Of a stretch of DNA of 64,000 nt, positions 51,105 to 60,448 are shown piece after piece. A program made the translations under genes and the position numbers. The stretch's first letter is position 1. Each line of letters begins with the position of its first letter. The stretch lies in contig NZ_UFUW01000001.1 of the NCBI RefSeq assembly GCF_900460955.1, forward strand, positions 124,001-188,000, in the 5' to 3' direction. A model generated the notes under the pieces. That model was not told the DNA's origin, made no database searches, and saw only the letters and a list, made by a program, of their open reading frames with translations. This DNA comes from Cardiobacterium valvarum (GTDB lineage Bacteria > Pseudomonadota > Gammaproteobacteria > Cardiobacteriales > Cardiobacteriaceae).

Positions 51105-51769
51105 GGCTGTTTTCCGGCTTTTTTATTGAGGTCTTGCAGGGCTTTTTGTGCGGCCTGCCGGGTTTCTTCGTCGCGGGTTTGTGCGGCGGCTTTTTCGAAC
51201 CAGGCGCGTGCTTTGGCGCTGTTCTGCGGTACGCCCCGGCCTTTGTTGTAGAAGATGCCGAGGTTGTATTGAGCTACGGGAAAGCCCTGGGCGGCGGCTT
51301 TTTCCCACCAAGCGGCGGCTTGGGCGTCGTCCGGCGTGACACCTATGCCGCTTTCGTAGATGAGGCCAAGGCGGTATTGGGCTTCGGGTGAGCCTTGCGC
51401 GGCAGCTTTTTCCAGCCACGTACGCGCTTTGGCGTGGTCTTGCGCGCCGCCTTCGCCGCGCTGGTAGAGGACGCCGAGCATGTATTGGGCAGTGATGTTG
51501 TTTTGGGCAGCAGCTTTTTCCAGCCATGCGCGCGCTTGGGTGCTGTCCTGCGCGGTGCCGTCGCCTTGGTAGTGGAGAAGGCCCAGGGTGAGTTGGGCTT
51601 CGGCATCGCCTGCTTCTGCGAGGGTTTGCCAGTGGGCAAAGGCGGTGGCGTCATCCCCCTGCTTGCCGGCGGTGATGGCGGCCTGGCGCAGGGTTTGGCT
51701 TTCTTCCGCCGTCAGGGCATGGGCGGCACTTGCGGCGAGGAGGAGGGCGAGGCAGAGGGTTTTGTGCAT
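51101..51769 (-). CDS. Exported Sel1-repeat protein (4 repeats), ccm operon
   Basis: 222-aa periplasmic protein. Signal peptide MHKTLCLALLLAASAAHA, cap region (LTAEESQTLRQAAITAGKQG), then four Sel1 repeats and a tail (TRDEETRQAAQKALQDLNKK) related to the tails of its neighbours. GGAGACCCCC upstream gives an RBS. It begins 19 bp after ccmG and overlaps the next Sel1 gene by 4 bp. This is the most diverged of the five and might be nearest the founding copy. Confidence 0.87.
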   Translation of the reverse strand: MHKTLCLALLLAASAAHALTAEESQTLRQAAITAGKQGDDATAFAHWQTLAEAGDAEAQLTLGLLHYQGDGTAQDSTQARAWLEKAAAQNNITAQYMLGVLYQRGEGGAQDHAKARTWLEKAAAQGSPEAQYRLGLIYESGIGVTPDDAQAAAWWEKAAAQGFPVAQYNLGIFYNKGRGVPQNSAKARAWFEKAAAQTRDEETRQAAQKALQDLNKKAGKQP

Positions 51770-51788
51770 GGGGGTCTCCTAATGCGGT

Positions 51789-52316
51789 TTAGTCGAGCAG
51801 CGGCTGGAAATGGGTTGCCCAGTCTTGCGGGGTGAGCGGGCCGGCGTGGCGGTAGCGGATGGTGCCGTCGCGGCCGATGAGGTAGGTTTCCGGGGCGCCA
51901 TAGACGCCGAGGTCGGTGATGAGGCTGCCGTCCGGGTCGCGCAGGTTCAGGCGGTAGGGGTTACCGCTTGTTGTCAGCATGGCGGTGGCGTCGGCGATTT
52001 CGTTTTTGTTATCCGCCGGCCAGTTGACGCCGATGATGGGGATTTGCGCGGAGCGTTCGATGAGGTAGGGGTGTTCGACGCGGCAGGCAGGGCACCAGCT
52101 GCCCCAGATGTTGATGAGGTAGGGCGTGTCCTGCGGCAGGTCGGCGTTGGTGTAGCGGCGGCTGTCGTCGAGGGCGGGCAGATCGAAGGCGGGGAGCGCC
52201 CGACCGGTGGTGACGGAGGGCAGTTCTTGTGGATTGTGGCCGAGGCCGCTCGCGAAGAGGGCGATCAGGGCGGCAAAAGCGACGAGGAGGAGGATGGCGA
52301 TGTGGGGTTTTTTCAT
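51789..52316 (-). CDS. ccmG: Thiol:disulfide interchange protein CcmG (DsbE)
   Basis: 175-aa membrane-anchored thioredoxin that reduces apocytochrome c or CcmH. An N-terminal anchor (5-24), then DLPALDDSRRYTNADL, the active site GSWCPACRVEHPYL (C75, C78), IIGVNW and YGAPETYLIGRDGTIRYRHAG with the cis-Pro region typical of CcmG. Normal length. It follows ccmF after a 279-bp gap with repeats, and precedes two Sel1 genes. Confidence 0.94.
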   Translation of the reverse strand: MKKPHIAILLLVAFAALIALFASGLGHNPQELPSVTTGRALPAFDLPALDDSRRYTNADLPQDTPYLINIWGSWCPACRVEHPYLIERSAQIPIIGVNWPADNKNEIADATAMLTTSGNPYRLNLRDPDGSLITDLGVYGAPETYLIGRDGTIRYRHAGPLTPQDWATHFQPLLD

Positions 52317-52595
52317 GGATGGGGAATGGAGGGGGGGGATGTGCAGCGTATTTTACGATGCGCCTCAAGGCCGCCGTGCACCCTTTTCCGGGATGGCGGC
52401 TGTCAAGCGGCGTGGTTGCTGGGTTTGTAGAGATATTGTCTGCAACGTCTCAAAATCAAAAAAGCGCGTCGTTTCCCTGTTTGGCAGTCGCGCTTGCCCG
52501 AGACGCAAAAAAGCAGGCTGCGCCTGCTCGGCGGGCTGTAGCCCGTCCTACGCCCCCGTCAAGCGGCGTACATGCGGGGGCTGTCGCGCGCTTTT
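52317..52595. repeat. Intergenic repeats splitting the ccm operon between ccmF and ccmG
   Basis: This gap holds CTGTCAAGCGGCGTGGTTGCTGG (at about 52388) and CCGTCAAGCGGCGTAC (at about 52556) of the CAAGCGG family. Between them, AAGCAGGCTGCGCCTGCTCG and GGCGGGCTGTAGCCCGTCCTACG match the repeat at 44908. The hairpins could act as an attenuator inside the operon. No gene is seen. Confidence 0.75.
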
Positions 52596-54503
52596 TCAGG
52601 CGGTATCCGCCTGTGCCCGTCTGCCGCCCATCGCCAGCACGGCACCGAGCGCCATGAGCAGGCCGCCGATCCAGATCCAGCTGATGTAGGGTTTGTACTG
52701 GACGCGGATAGCCCAAGTGTCAGTGTTTATGGCTTCACCAAGGGCGACATAGAGGTCGTGCGTGGCTGTCACGCGGCGCGCGCTTTCGGTCATCGGCATG
52801 GTGCTGGTGTGGTATTGCCGTTTGCTGGGGGTGAGGACGGTGAGCGGTGTGCCGTCGTTTTTTTGTACGAGGATTTTGCCGACGGTCGCGCTGTAGTTCG
52901 GGCCTTCTTCGGCGGTGAGCGCGGTGAGGGTGAGGCGGTAGTCGGCGATGTTCACGCTCGCGCCCTCTTTGATGCTGTGATCTTCTTCGATGCTGTACTG
53001 GTTGGCGGCGGTGATAGCGAGCGCCAGCACGATGTAGCCGAGGTGGGCGAGTTGCATGCCGTGGTAGGGGCGGCTGGCAGGGATGCGGTGGTACAGGCGG
53101 TCAAGGTAGTCGAGCGGGATGGCGCTGGCGGCAAAGGTAGCGCAGGCGACGGCGGTGATGGTGCGCCATTGCCAGGCATCTGCCGCATGGCAGATGGCGA
53201 GGGTGGCGATGGCGGCGGCAGTCGTCATGATGGCAAGGCGCGGGAGGAGGCGGCGGGCGCGGTCGCGTTGCCAGCGCAGGAGCGGGCCAACAGCGAGGAA
53301 GATGAGGCTGGCGAGTGCCAGCGGCACGATGAGGCGGTTGTAGTAGGGCGCGCCGACGGAGATTTTGCCAAGGTTCAGGGTGTCGGCCAGGAGCGGATAG
53401 AGGGTGCCGGTGAAGACGGTGAGGCAGGCGCCCGCCAGCAGCCAGTTGTTGGCGAGGATGCCGGTTTCGCGGGCGAGCAGGCCGTGGCGGGCTTCGCTTG
53501 CGAGTTGTGGCGCACGCAGGATGAGGAGGATGAGTGCGGGCAGGGTGTTGGCAATGATGAGGGCGAGAATGTACACGCCTCTGGTCGGGTCGGCGGCGAA
53601 GGCGTGCACGGAGGTGAGGACGCCGGAGCGGACAAGGAAGGTGCCGATGAGGCTGAGGGTGAAGGCGCTGATGGCGAGCAGCGCCGTCCAGGTGCGCAGG
53701 CCGCCGCGTTTTTCGCTGACGATGAGGCTGTGGATGAGGGCGGCGCCGATGAGCCACGGCATGAGCGAGGCGTTTTCGACGGGATCCCAGAACCACCAGC
53801 CGCCCCAGCCGAGTTCGTAGTAGGCCCAGTAGCTGCCCAGCGCGATACCGAGGGTGAGGGCGCCCCAGGCGGCGAGTGTCCACGGACGGGCGCGGCGCAG
53901 GGAGAGAGTATCAAGGCGGCCTTGCCAGAGGTTGGCGAGGATGATGGCGTAAGCGACGGCGAAGCCGACGTAGCCGGTGTAGAGCAGCGGCGGATGGAGG
54001 ATGAGGCCGGGGTCCTGGAGTAAGGGGTTGAGGTCGGCGCCGTCAAACGGGGCGGGCAGGATGCGGGTGAAGGGGTTGGAGGTGAAGCCAATGAAGCCGG
54101 TGAAGCCGACGCTGATGTAGCCGAGGATGGCAAGGGTTTTGCCGCGCACGGCGTCCGGCAGGTCGCGGCTTTTCGCAGCAAAGGCCGCCGCCCACCAGGC
54201 GAGGATGGTAATCCAGAGCAGCAGTGAGCCTTCGTGTCCGCCCCAAACGGCGGTCGCACGGTAGTACCACGGCAGGAGGCTGTTGCTGTGGGCGGCGATG
54301 TAGCGCACGCTGAAATCGTTGGCGAGGAAACCGTAGGCGAGGGCGGCGATGCTGAGGGCGAAGAGTGCCGCCTGGGTTTTGGCTGTGCTCACGGCGATGG
54401 CGCAGGCGCGGCGTTCGTCCGCGAGCAGGGCAGGGATGGCGGCCTGGATGAGGGCGAGCGCACCGGCCAGCCATAGCGCGTAGTGTCCAAGGGCGATGAT
54501 CAT
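52596..54503 (-). CDS. ccmF: Heme lyase subunit CcmF
   Basis: Large inner-membrane protein of 635 aa that, with CcmH and CcmI, attaches heme to apocytochrome c. About 15 hydrophobic segments. The WWD heme-handling motif is WGGWWFWDPVENASLMPW near residue 230. HEGSLLLWITILAWW, PGLILHPPLLYTGY and conserved periplasmic His residues are present. Size close to E. coli CcmF (647). Its start overlaps the ccmE stop by 4 bp. Confidence 0.96.
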   Translation of the reverse strand: MIIALGHYALWLAGALALIQAAIPALLADERRACAIAVSTAKTQAALFALSIAALAYGFLANDFSVRYIAAHSNSLLPWYYRATAVWGGHEGSLLLWITILAWWAAAFAAKSRDLPDAVRGKTLAILGYISVGFTGFIGFTSNPFTRILPAPFDGADLNPLLQDPGLILHPPLLYTGYVGFAVAYAIILANLWQGRLDTLSLRRARPWTLAAWGALTLGIALGSYWAYYELGWGGWWFWDPVENASLMPWLIGAALIHSLIVSEKRGGLRTWTALLAISAFTLSLIGTFLVRSGVLTSVHAFAADPTRGVYILALIIANTLPALILLILRAPQLASEARHGLLARETGILANNWLLAGACLTVFTGTLYPLLADTLNLGKISVGAPYYNRLIVPLALASLIFLAVGPLLRWQRDRARRLLPRLAIMTTAAAIATLAICHAADAWQWRTITAVACATFAASAIPLDYLDRLYHRIPASRPYHGMQLAHLGYIVLALAITAANQYSIEEDHSIKEGASVNIADYRLTLTALTAEEGPNYSATVGKILVQKNDGTPLTVLTPSKRQYHTSTMPMTESARRVTATHDLYVALGEAINTDTWAIRVQYKPYISWIWIGGLLMALGAVLAMGGRRAQADTA

Positions 54504-54958
54504 GGCTGTTGCTGGCTTTGGTGCTGGTAGCCGCTGCGTTCCAGATCAGCTTTGAGTTCGGGCGGCATATAGTTTTCGTCGTGCTTGGCGAGGATTTCAT
54601 CCGCCTGAAATTCACCGTCGGCGCGCAAGGTGCCGCGCGCGATGACACCCTGTTTCTCGCGGAAAAGGTCGGGCAGGATGCCGGTATAGCGCACGTCAAG
54701 CGGCGGGTGGCGGTAATCGGTGATGCGGAAGTGCACGGTCAGACTGTCGCCCTCGCGTTGCAGGGATTTTTCTTCCACCATGCCGCCGACACGGATGCCG
54801 GGCTGATCAAGCGGCGCGGCATGAACGGCGATTTGTTCCAGCGAGTAGTAGTGGTTCAAATCGTTCTGCATGGCGTAGAGCAGGAGGGCTACGGCGGCGG
54901 CGAAGGTGGCGAAGATGAGGCTGATGAGGGTGAGGCGTTTTTTTCTAGCGGGAGTCAT
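54500..54958 (-). CDS. ccmE: Heme chaperone CcmE
   Basis: 152-aa membrane-anchored periplasmic chaperone that binds heme covalently and passes it to CcmF. An N-terminal anchor (about 9-29), the OB-fold domain ([19 protein letters not shown] and [22 protein letters not shown], as separate blocks), and the heme-binding His H126 in [12 protein letters not shown]. It overlaps ccmD by 14 bp and ccmF by 4 bp. Confidence 0.96.
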   Translation of the reverse strand: MTPARKKRLTLISLIFATFAAAVALLLYAMQNDLNHYYSLEQIAVHAAPLDQPGIRVGGMVEEKSLQREGDSLTVHFRITDYRHPPLDVRYTGILPDLFREKQGVIARGTLRADGEFQADEILAKHDENYMPPELKADLERSGYQHQSQQQP

Positions 54959-55121
54959 CGTGTTGTTTCAGGGTGTCAAGGGTGTGTTGCAGGCGGCGGC
55001 GGCGGCGCGCGGTGAATACGTGAATGGCGACGAGGGCAGCAAGCGTGAGGCCGTAGGCGGTCCAGACGTAGATGCCGTGCGCGCCCATGCGCAGGAATTC
55101 ACTGAGGCTGGCGAGGGACAT
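54945..55121 (-). CDS. ccmD: Heme exporter protein CcmD
   Basis: Small membrane protein of 58 aa that helps release holo-CcmE from CcmC. The start [20 protein letters not shown] at 55121 was chosen, as it matches the usual CcmD N-terminus and has GGAAA upstream; a start 12 codons earlier would overlap ccmC. One helix (about 15-35) is followed by a basic stretch ARRRRRLQ. It begins 1 bp after the ccmC stop and overlaps ccmE by 14 bp. Confidence 0.9.
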   Translation of the reverse strand: MSLASLSEFLRMGAHGIYVWTAYGLTLAALVAIHVFTARRRRRLQHTLDTLKQHDDSR

Positions 55122-55122
55122 A

Positions 55123-55854
55123 TCAGGTTTCCAGTTGGCGGCGGATGCGGTGCTCAAGAATCAGGTTGCCGACAGCGCGGATGAGATAGTCGGCAAAAAG
55201 AGCGTAGAAAGCGAGCAGCGTGATGACGAGCGGGCGCAGCATGGTGCCGTCAATACTGGGGCCGTCGGCGCGAAAGAGCGTCGCCCCCTGATGCAGCGAA
55301 TTCCACCACACCACCGAATAATGAATGATGGGGATGTTGATGACGCCGACAATGGCGAGGATGGCAGCAAGACGGTCGGCCTGGTCGCGTTCCTCAATGC
55401 TCGCCTGCAACAGCAGGTAAGCGAGATAGAGGAAGAGCAGGATGAGTTCGGAGGTGAGGCGGGCGTCCCAGGTCCAAAACGTCCCCCAGGTCGGTTTGCC
55501 CCAAATCGCGCCGGTCGCAAGCGCCAGTGCCGTTATCAACGCGCCGTACGGGGCAGCGGCGCGCGCCATCCAGGCGGCAAGGCGGCTGCGCCAGACGAAA
55601 TGCATGAGCGAGACGGCGGCAAGGAAGATATAAATGCTCATGGAGAGCATCGCGGCGGGGACGTGCAGGTAAATGATGCGGAAACTGTCTTTTTGCTGGT
55701 AATCCGGTGGCGCGAAGGCGAGACCCCAGACGATGCCGACGGTGAGCAGTAACCAGGCAAGCGGCGTCAGCCACGGCAGGATGTGCCTGCTCAGGCGCTC
55801 AAAACCGGCAGGACTGCCCCAGTGTTGCAGGCGTTTATGCAGAGTGCTTTTCAT
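55123..55854 (-). CDS. ccmC: Heme transporter CcmC
   Basis: Inner-membrane protein of 243 aa, six helices, that loads heme onto CcmE. The start [20 protein letters not shown] was chosen; the longer frame adds 53 residues of low-complexity upstream sequence. The WWD motif is [20 protein letters not shown] near residue 120, with heme-ligand His residues in [11 protein letters not shown] and [14 protein letters not shown]. First gene of the ccm operon here. The ccmA and ccmB genes that usually precede it are absent. Confidence 0.95.
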   Translation of the reverse strand: MKSTLHKRLQHWGSPAGFERLSRHILPWLTPLAWLLLTVGIVWGLAFAPPDYQQKDSFRIIYLHVPAAMLSMSIYIFLAAVSLMHFVWRSRLAAWMARAAAPYGALITALALATGAIWGKPTWGTFWTWDARLTSELILLFLYLAYLLLQASIEERDQADRLAAILAIVGVINIPIIHYSVVWWNSLHQGATLFRADGPSIDGTMLRPLVITLLAFYALFADYLIRAVGNLILEHRIRRQLET

Positions 55855-56195
55855 GATGATGGGAGATGGGGATTTACGGAAAGCATTATAAGGGAGGGAA
55901 TGCGGGAATGGCCGCGACACTAACTGTGGATATGGGTGGTGTTTGTGATGTTCTTCGATGTTGTTTAGTGTCTTTACGTGTGAGTTAGTGAAGTATTGTG
56001 GTATATTTATCACTGGTGTTGAAACTTTGTGCGACTGCCATGGGTTAGTATCGCATAAAATTTCAATATTATTGCGACAGGTGATGAAATTAGGCGCAAA
56101 ATTCTAAAGGCATTTTTCTATGATGCGCCGCGAAAGAACAGAGGGTTTTATCAACATCCGTCTTTCGCATTTCATCAACAATCAGGAGAATTACT
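55855..56195. other. AT-rich divergent intergenic region between ccmC and arcB
   Basis: This 341-bp region is much richer in A and T than the flanks and should hold promoters for the ccm operon (minus) and the arc operon (plus). A TATGAT at 56119-56124 is a possible -10 for arcB. GCATAAAATTTCAATATTATTGC near 56052-56074 is a loose dyad that could be a regulator site. No perfect FNR/ANR box was found. AATCAGGAGAA just before arcB is its RBS. Confidence 0.5.
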
Positions 56196-57200
56196 ATGGC
56201 CTTTAATCTGAAAAATCGTCATCTGCTCAGCCTGGTACACCACTCTGAACGGGAAATTCGCTACCTGCTCGATTTGTCCCGCGATTTGAAACGGGCGAAA
56301 TACGACGGCACCGAGCAGCCCAAACTGACGGGTAAAAATATTGCGCTAATTTTTGAAAAAACCTCTACCCGCACCCGCTGCGCGTTTGAAGTCGCCGCGC
56401 ATGACCAGGGGGCACACGTGACCTATATCGGACCGGGTTCTTCGCAAATCGGGCATAAAGAAAGCATGAAAGATACTGCACGCGTCTTGGGCAGAATGTA
56501 TGACGCCATCGAATATCGCGGTTTCAGCCAAAAAATTGTTGAAGAATTGGCTGAATATGCCGGCGTACCGGTCTTTAATGGCCTGACCGATGAATTCCAC
56601 CCGACGCAAATGCTCGCCGATGTCCTCACCATGATTGAACACAGCGACAAACCGCTGCATGAAATCAAATATGTCTATATTGGTGATGCCCGCAATAATA
56701 TGGGTAATTCCTTATTGCTGATTGGCGCTAAACTCGGTATGGATGTGCGTATTTGCGGTCCGAAAGCCTTATTGCCGGAAGATAAACTGGTGAAAATGTG
56801 CGAAGGCTTTGCCAAAGAAAGTGGCGCACGTATTACAGTAACTGACGATATTGATAAAGCGCTGAAAGATGTAGATTACGTTCATACGGATGTTTGGGTA
56901 TCGATGGGCGAACCGCTGGAAAGTTGGGGAGAACGCATCAAGATTCTCCTGCCATATCAAGTCACTCCGGAATTAATGAAACGCAGCGGCAATCCAAAGG
57001 TAAAATTCATGCACTGCCTGCCGGCATTCCATAACAGCGAAACGAAAGTGGGTAAAGAAATTGCCGAGAAATATCCGGAGCTGAAAAATGGTATTGAAGT
57101 AACGGAAGATGTTTTTGAATCGCCGATGAATATCGCTTTTGAGCAAGCGGAAAACCGTATGCACACCATTAAGGCCGTCATGTATGCCAGCCTGACCTGA
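56196..57200 (+). CDS. arcB: Ornithine carbamoyltransferase, catabolic
   Basis: 334-aa transcarbamylase. The carbamoyl-phosphate site is [11 protein letters not shown] (S57-R61), HPTQMLAD lies near residue 135, DVWVSMGEP is the ornithine-type SMG loop and MHCLPAFH near 272 holds the catalytic Cys. The pairing with carbamate kinase implies the catabolic direction, citrulline plus phosphate to ornithine and carbamoyl phosphate. It uses more A/T-ending codons than the ccm genes. No arcA precedes it. Confidence 0.93.
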   Translation: MAFNLKNRHLLSLVHHSEREIRYLLDLSRDLKRAKYDGTEQPKLTGKNIALIFEKTSTRTRCAFEVAAHDQGAHVTYIGPGSSQIGHKESMKDTARVLGRMYDAIEYRGFSQKIVEELAEYAGVPVFNGLTDEFHPTQMLADVLTMIEHSDKPLHEIKYVYIGDARNNMGNSLLLIGAKLGMDVRICGPKALLPEDKLVKMCEGFAKESGARITVTDDIDKALKDVDYVHTDVWVSMGEPLESWGERIKILLPYQVTPELMKRSGNPKVKFMHCLPAFHNSETKVGKEIAEKYPELKNGIEVTEDVFESPMNIAFEQAENRMHTIKAVMYASLT

Positions 57201-57209
57201 GGAATTGTC

Positions 57210-58139
57210 ATGAGAATTGTCATTGCTTTGGGTGGGAATGCGCTCTTGCGGCGTGGTGAACCGCTCACGTTTGAAAACCAGCGGCAAAATATCAAGATTG
57301 CTTGCGAGCAGATTGCCAAAGTTTGGCCGAATAATGAGTTGGTGATTGCGCACGGCAACGGCCCGCAAGTTGGCCTGCTGGCGCTGCAAGGTGCCGCTTA
57401 TACTGAAGTTCCGACTTATCCGCTGGATGTTCTGGGCGCGGAATCAGTCGGCATGATCGGCTATATGATTCAGCAGGAATTGGGCAATCTGGTGCCGTTT
57501 GATGTGCCGCTGGCCACGATTCTGTCACAAGTCGAAGTCGACAAGAACGATCCGGCCTTTAAAAATCCGACCAAGCCCATCGGCCCTGTGTATAGCAAGG
57601 AAGAAGCCGAACGTCTGGCGAAAGAAAAGAATTGGTCCATTGCGCAAGATGGCGATAAATACCGCCGCGTTGTTCCCAGTCCTTTGCCAAAACGGATTTT
57701 TGAAATCCGCCCGGTCAAATGGTTATTGGAGCGCGGCAGTATTGTGATATGCGCCGGTGGCGGCGGCATTCCGACATATTATGATGAGCAGCATAATCTG
57801 CACGGGGTAGAAGCCGTTATTGATAAAGATTTGTGCTCTGCTCTGCTTGCCGAAAATCTTGATGCCGATTTGTTTATTATCGCGACCGATGTTTCCGCTG
57901 CCTTTATTGATTGGGGCAAGGATACGCAAAAAGCGATTGCCAGTGCGCATCCCGATGCTATTAAAGAAATCGGCTTTGCCAGCGGTTCGATGGGACCGAA
58001 AGTGCAGGCTGCCATTAATTTCGCCCGATATAGCGGCAAAGACGCAGTTATTGGTTCGCTGTCCGATATCGTCGATATTGTCAAAGGTAAGGCGGGTACG
58101 CGTATCAGTACGAATGTAACAGGTATCAATTATTATTGA
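57210..58139 (+). CDS. arcC: Carbamate kinase
   Basis: 309 aa. It makes ATP from carbamoyl phosphate, the energy-yielding step of the arginine deiminase pathway. [15 protein letters not shown] at the N-terminus, [48 protein letters not shown] and [13 protein letters not shown] are all family signatures. It begins 9 bp after arcB with GAGGAATTG in front. Confidence 0.96.
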   Translation: MRIVIALGGNALLRRGEPLTFENQRQNIKIACEQIAKVWPNNELVIAHGNGPQVGLLALQGAAYTEVPTYPLDVLGAESVGMIGYMIQQELGNLVPFDVPLATILSQVEVDKNDPAFKNPTKPIGPVYSKEEAERLAKEKNWSIAQDGDKYRRVVPSPLPKRIFEIRPVKWLLERGSIVICAGGGGIPTYYDEQHNLHGVEAVIDKDLCSALLAENLDADLFIIATDVSAAFIDWGKDTQKAIASAHPDAIKEIGFASGSMGPKVQAAINFARYSGKDAVIGSLSDIVDIVKGKAGTRISTNVTGINYY

Positions 58140-58208
58140 TTCAATCTGGTGACGGATGGGGAATATCTCCCCATCCATTCATAATTATCCCAGACTAAGG
58201 AATTATTT

Positions 58209-59732
58209 ATGGAAACGGCTAAAAAGAAATTTGTCTTTCCTTCTGCATTCACGATTCTCTTCGTCATCCTGATTATTGCCGTTGGCCTGACGTGGATTGT
58301 GCCATCCGGTTCTTATTCTAAATTAACTTATGATGGCATCAATAATCAATTTGTGGTCAAGACGTATCAGCAGGATGATAAAACGTATCCTGCTACCAAG
58401 GAGACGCTGGATCAGCTCAATATCAAAATAGACCTGAATAACTTCACCGAAGGTACGATTAAAAAACCGATCGCCATTCCGGGGACTTATCAACGGGTGC
58501 AGCAGAATCCAAAAGGCATTGGTGATATTGCGGAAAGCATGATTCACGGTACGATTGAAGCTGCCGATATTATGGTATTCATTTTTACCCTCGGCGGCAT
58601 GATTGGCGTTATCAATAAAACCGGTGCTTTCAATTCCGGTCTGATGGCACTCGCGCGGCGTACTAAAGGCAATGAATTCATGATCGTCTTCAGTGTCTCT
58701 GTGCTGATGGTGATAGGCGGTACCACTTGCGGAATTGAAGAAGAAGCGGTAGCGTTTTATCCCATTTTGGTGCCGGTATTCCTTGCCCTCGGTTATGATG
58801 CGATTATCTGCGTCGGTGCTATTTTCCTCGCATCTTCCATGGGTACGGCATTCTCGACCATTAACCCCTTCTCGGTCGTGATTGCTTCCAATGCCGCCGG
58901 TATTCCCTTCACTGAGGGTATAGGATTCCGCGCCGTCGGTTTGGTATTGGGTGCCGCCTGTGTCATCTATTACCTCTACTGGTATGCGAGAAAGATTAAG
59001 GCCAATCCCGCTTTTTCTTATACCTATGAAGACCGGGAAAGTTTCCGCGAACAGTATATGAAAGGGTTTGACCCGAATGCCGTGGTCGAATTCACCGTGC
59101 GCCGCAAATTGATTCTTGCCCTGTTCTGTATCGCCTTCCCGATTATGGTGTGGGGGGTTATGGCCGGCGGCTGGTGGTTCCCGCAAATGGCCGCTTCTTT
59201 CCTGACCATTACCATCATCATTATGTTCATCTCCGGCCTGAAAGAGAAAGAAATCGTTGATTCTTTCACGCATGGCGCATCCGAACTGGTCGGGGTGTCA
59301 CTGATTATCGGCCTTGCGCGCGGCGTCAACCTGGTGCTGGAACAGGGCATGATTTCCGACACGATTCTGGACTATACCTCACAACTGGTCAGCGGTATGC
59401 CGCCCAGCCTGTTTATCCTCGGCCAGCTCGTGGTCTTCATCTTCCTCGGCCTGGTTGTGCCTTCTTCCTCCGGCCTCGCCGTGCTTGCCATGCCGATTAT
59501 GGCGCCGCTCGCCGACGCAGTCGGCATCCCGCGCTTCATCGTGGTTTCCGCCTACAACTGGGGGCAGTATGCCATGCTCTTCCTCGCACCGACGGGGCTG
59601 GTGCTGGTTACGCTGCAAATGCTCAATATCCCCTTCAACAAGTGGGTGAAATTCGTCATGCCGATGATTGGCGCGCTGCTGGTGATAGGCGCAACGCTCC
59701 TGATCATCCAGGTGTCAATGTACAGTCACTAA
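58209..59732 (+). CDS. YfcC/ArcD-type basic amino acid antiporter
   Basis: 507-aa inner-membrane transporter of the YfcC/DcuC-related superfamily with about 12 helices. A periplasmic loop at about residues 35-110 is unusual in length. Features include GGTTCGIEEEAVAFYPILVP, STINPFSVVIASNAAGI, GASELVGVSLIIGLARGVN, LVVPSSSGLAVLAMPIMAPL. In arc operons such proteins act as arginine/ornithine (or citrulline/ornithine) exchangers; that role is inferred from position. Strong terminator downstream. Confidence 0.82.
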   Translation: METAKKKFVFPSAFTILFVILIIAVGLTWIVPSGSYSKLTYDGINNQFVVKTYQQDDKTYPATKETLDQLNIKIDLNNFTEGTIKKPIAIPGTYQRVQQNPKGIGDIAESMIHGTIEAADIMVFIFTLGGMIGVINKTGAFNSGLMALARRTKGNEFMIVFSVSVLMVIGGTTCGIEEEAVAFYPILVPVFLALGYDAIICVGAIFLASSMGTAFSTINPFSVVIASNAAGIPFTEGIGFRAVGLVLGAACVIYYLYWYARKIKANPAFSYTYEDRESFREQYMKGFDPNAVVEFTVRRKLILALFCIAFPIMVWGVMAGGWWFPQMAASFLTITIIIMFISGLKEKEIVDSFTHGASELVGVSLIIGLARGVNLVLEQGMISDTILDYTSQLVSGMPPSLFILGQLVVFIFLGLVVPSSSGLAVLAMPIMAPLADAVGIPRFIVVSAYNWGQYAMLFLAPTGLVLVTLQMLNIPFNKWVKFVMPMIGALLVIGATLLIIQVSMYSH

Positions 59733-59742
59733 CCGCTGCAAC

Positions 59743-59770
59743 AGGCCGCCATTCGGGCGGCCTTTTTTTT
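59743..59770 (+). terminator. Rho-independent terminator of the arc operon
   Basis: AGGCCGCC-ATTC-GGGCGGCCT is followed by eight Ts. Confidence 0.93.
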
Positions 59771-59820
59771 ATAAATGCCGTATCATTACCGGATAACGCC
59801 CATCATCCAAGGATTACCTG

Positions 59821-60291
59821 ATGCCGAAAGAAAAGCTGCTGGACAATATCGATATCCGGATTCTGCGTGCCTTGCAAAAGAATGGCCGTCTGCATAATAA
59901 TGAATTGGCGCAGGAAATCGGCTTGTCCAATTCTGCCTGTTTACGGCGGGTCAATATTCTTGAAGAGAATGAAATTATTGACCATTACACGGCCATTCTT
60001 AATCCACAAAAATTGCATTGTCCGTTATCCGCTTATGTCTTCGGTTCATTTATTGAAGAAGATAACAGCAAACGTGAGCGCTTTATCTTTGAGATGAAGC
60101 TGGTGCCAAATATTGTGGAATGTCATTTAATGGCAGGGGATTATGATTTTGTCGTTAAAATTCGTGCTGCCGATCTGGATGAATTTCACCGCATCAAGAC
60201 TAAATATTTGAATAAAGAAACCGGCGTCAAAAACGTTAAATCTGAAATTGTTTTGCAAACCATCAAAGATTCCACTGAGTTACCGCTCTGA
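59821..60291 (+). CDS. Lrp/AsnC-family transcriptional regulator
   Basis: 156-aa regulator. An N-terminal HTH (LDNIDIRILRALQKNGRLHN and NELAQEIGLSNSACLRRVNI, as two blocks) and a C-terminal RAM ligand domain (VPNIVECHLMAGDYDFVVKIRAADLDEFH). It sits just after the arc operon in the same direction but beyond a terminator, so it probably senses an amino acid of that pathway. Its target is inferred, not shown. Codon use is A/T-rich like arcBC. Confidence 0.9.
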   Translation: MPKEKLLDNIDIRILRALQKNGRLHNNELAQEIGLSNSACLRRVNILEENEIIDHYTAILNPQKLHCPLSAYVFGSFIEEDNSKRERFIFEMKLVPNIVECHLMAGDYDFVVKIRAADLDEFHRIKTKYLNKETGVKNVKSEIVLQTIKDSTELPL

Positions 60292-60412
60292 ATCATGTGT
60301 TTTTTTTGTGCAAAAGTGGGGCGGTGAGGCGCTCCATTTTTGTTTAGTAAAAAGTCTGTCTATTATTAGTTTTTTGTGTGTGCAGTAGCTGTCCGCCATA
60401 AAGAGGGCAAAG

Positions 60413-60418
60413 TATAAT
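60413..60418 (+). promoter_or_regulatory. -10 box of the cstA operon
   Basis: A consensus TATAAT lies 31 bp before the small gene upstream of cstA. CTGTCC 18 bp further upstream is a weak -35. Confidence 0.5.
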
Positions 60419-60448
60419 ACGCGTGAATTCACACCGAGGTAATCATCC

